DNA of 64,000 nt from Tubulanus polymorphus (Eukaryota; Nemertea; Palaeonemertea; Tubulaniformes; Tubulanidae): positions 22,990,485-23,054,484 of the forward strand of contig NC_134027.1 in NCBI RefSeq assembly GCF_964204645.1. The letters are read 5' to 3'. The notes below the pieces were generated by a model. That model saw only the letters and a list, made by a program, of their open reading frames with translations. It did no database searches and was not told the DNA's origin. The translations under genes were made by a program, and so were the position numbers. Position 1 is the stretch's first letter, and each line of letters begins with the position of its first letter. Shown piece by piece: positions 63,790 to 64,000 of the stretch.

Positions 63790-64000
63790 TATAACTAATC
63801 ACTAACAAACTCCTGATAAGGACCGAACCAAACAAAAACGCCTAAATAATAAAAACTGTCCGTTCCGTATGTACCTTTGTTTGAATCCTTCACACTCACA
63901 CAAATATCACACCACCCACATCCCCCTTAGTTCATCTCATAATAGTTCAACTCATATACCTATCATCACATCAAGCAAATAATCATGCACCTACGCGTCC
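63787..64000. other. Right edge, unassigned
   Basis: No gene seen. Could be genomic flank or further retroelement sequence. The bases after the A-run (tattataactaatcact) were not found at the LINE 5' side. Confidence 0.4.

Overview
The window is animal (metazoan) nuclear DNA: AT-rich, with short coding exons bounded by GT-AG introns, immunoglobulin (Ig) and fibronectin type III (FN3) modules, and animal-type retrotransposons. The absence of vertebrate-type repeats, together with a GIY-YIG Penelope-like element and a Jockey-type LINE, suggests an invertebrate. A lophotrochozoan (mollusc, annelid or relative) is my best guess, but the species cannot be fixed from this sequence.

The main content is a cluster of related type I membrane receptor genes, called R1 to R5 here. 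R1 (752-9,949, minus strand, running off the left edge) is head-to-head with R2 (11,769-25,376, plus). R3 (28,763-34,991, plus), R4 (38,801-50,736, plus) and a broken fragment R5 (53,040-54,156, plus) follow in tandem. The shared design is: signal-peptide exon, a V-like Ig exon (V), an Ig exon of type N, an array of Ig exons of three repeating types (A 276 nt, B 303 nt, C 327 nt), an Ig exon of type D (273 nt), two FN3-like exons (F1, F2), a transmembrane exon (TM), then tiny cytoplasmic exons (t1-t4) carrying tyrosine motifs. All extracellular exons I could bound have phase 1-1 introns, so modules can be gained, lost or skipped without changing frame. The tails carry T-P-Y-V-N-V (R2), T-P-Y-M-N-V (R3) or S-L-Y-V-N-V (R4), which fit ITSM/ITIM-type inhibitory or switch motifs, and all end in a Y-E-E-V/I motif. 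This looks like an invertebrate immune-type or allorecognition-type receptor cluster; the function is inferred, not shown.

Layout: 1-9,950 is R1, an inverted copy of the R2/R4 block. 9,950-11,768 is the divergent intergenic region. 10,894-25,680 and 37,941-51,010 are two long tandem copies (R2, R4). R3 lies between them and is a shorter, more diverged member. 26,000-28,760, 36,420-37,340 and 52,200-53,040 hold weakly similar upstream flanks, one with an orphan signal exon. Damage is common: a frameshifted V exon in R2, a frameshifted Ig exon in R3, a stop codon in one tail exon of R4, an Ig exon cut off by a (TA)n repeat, and relic exons.

Mobile DNA: an old, decayed Penelope-like element sits in the same intron of R1, R2 and R4 and so predates the block duplications. 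Foldback elements lie in several introns. From 54,833 rightwards the receptor cluster is interrupted by a very young Penelope-like element (54,833-58,110, minus; two 421-bp terminal repeats that look identical; intact 796-residue RT/GIY-YIG protein), followed by a Jockey-type LINE with two intact ORFs (59,053-63,404, plus) and a poly(A) run. Initiator ATG exons of the receptors were not identified; the signal exon lacks its own convincing ATG.
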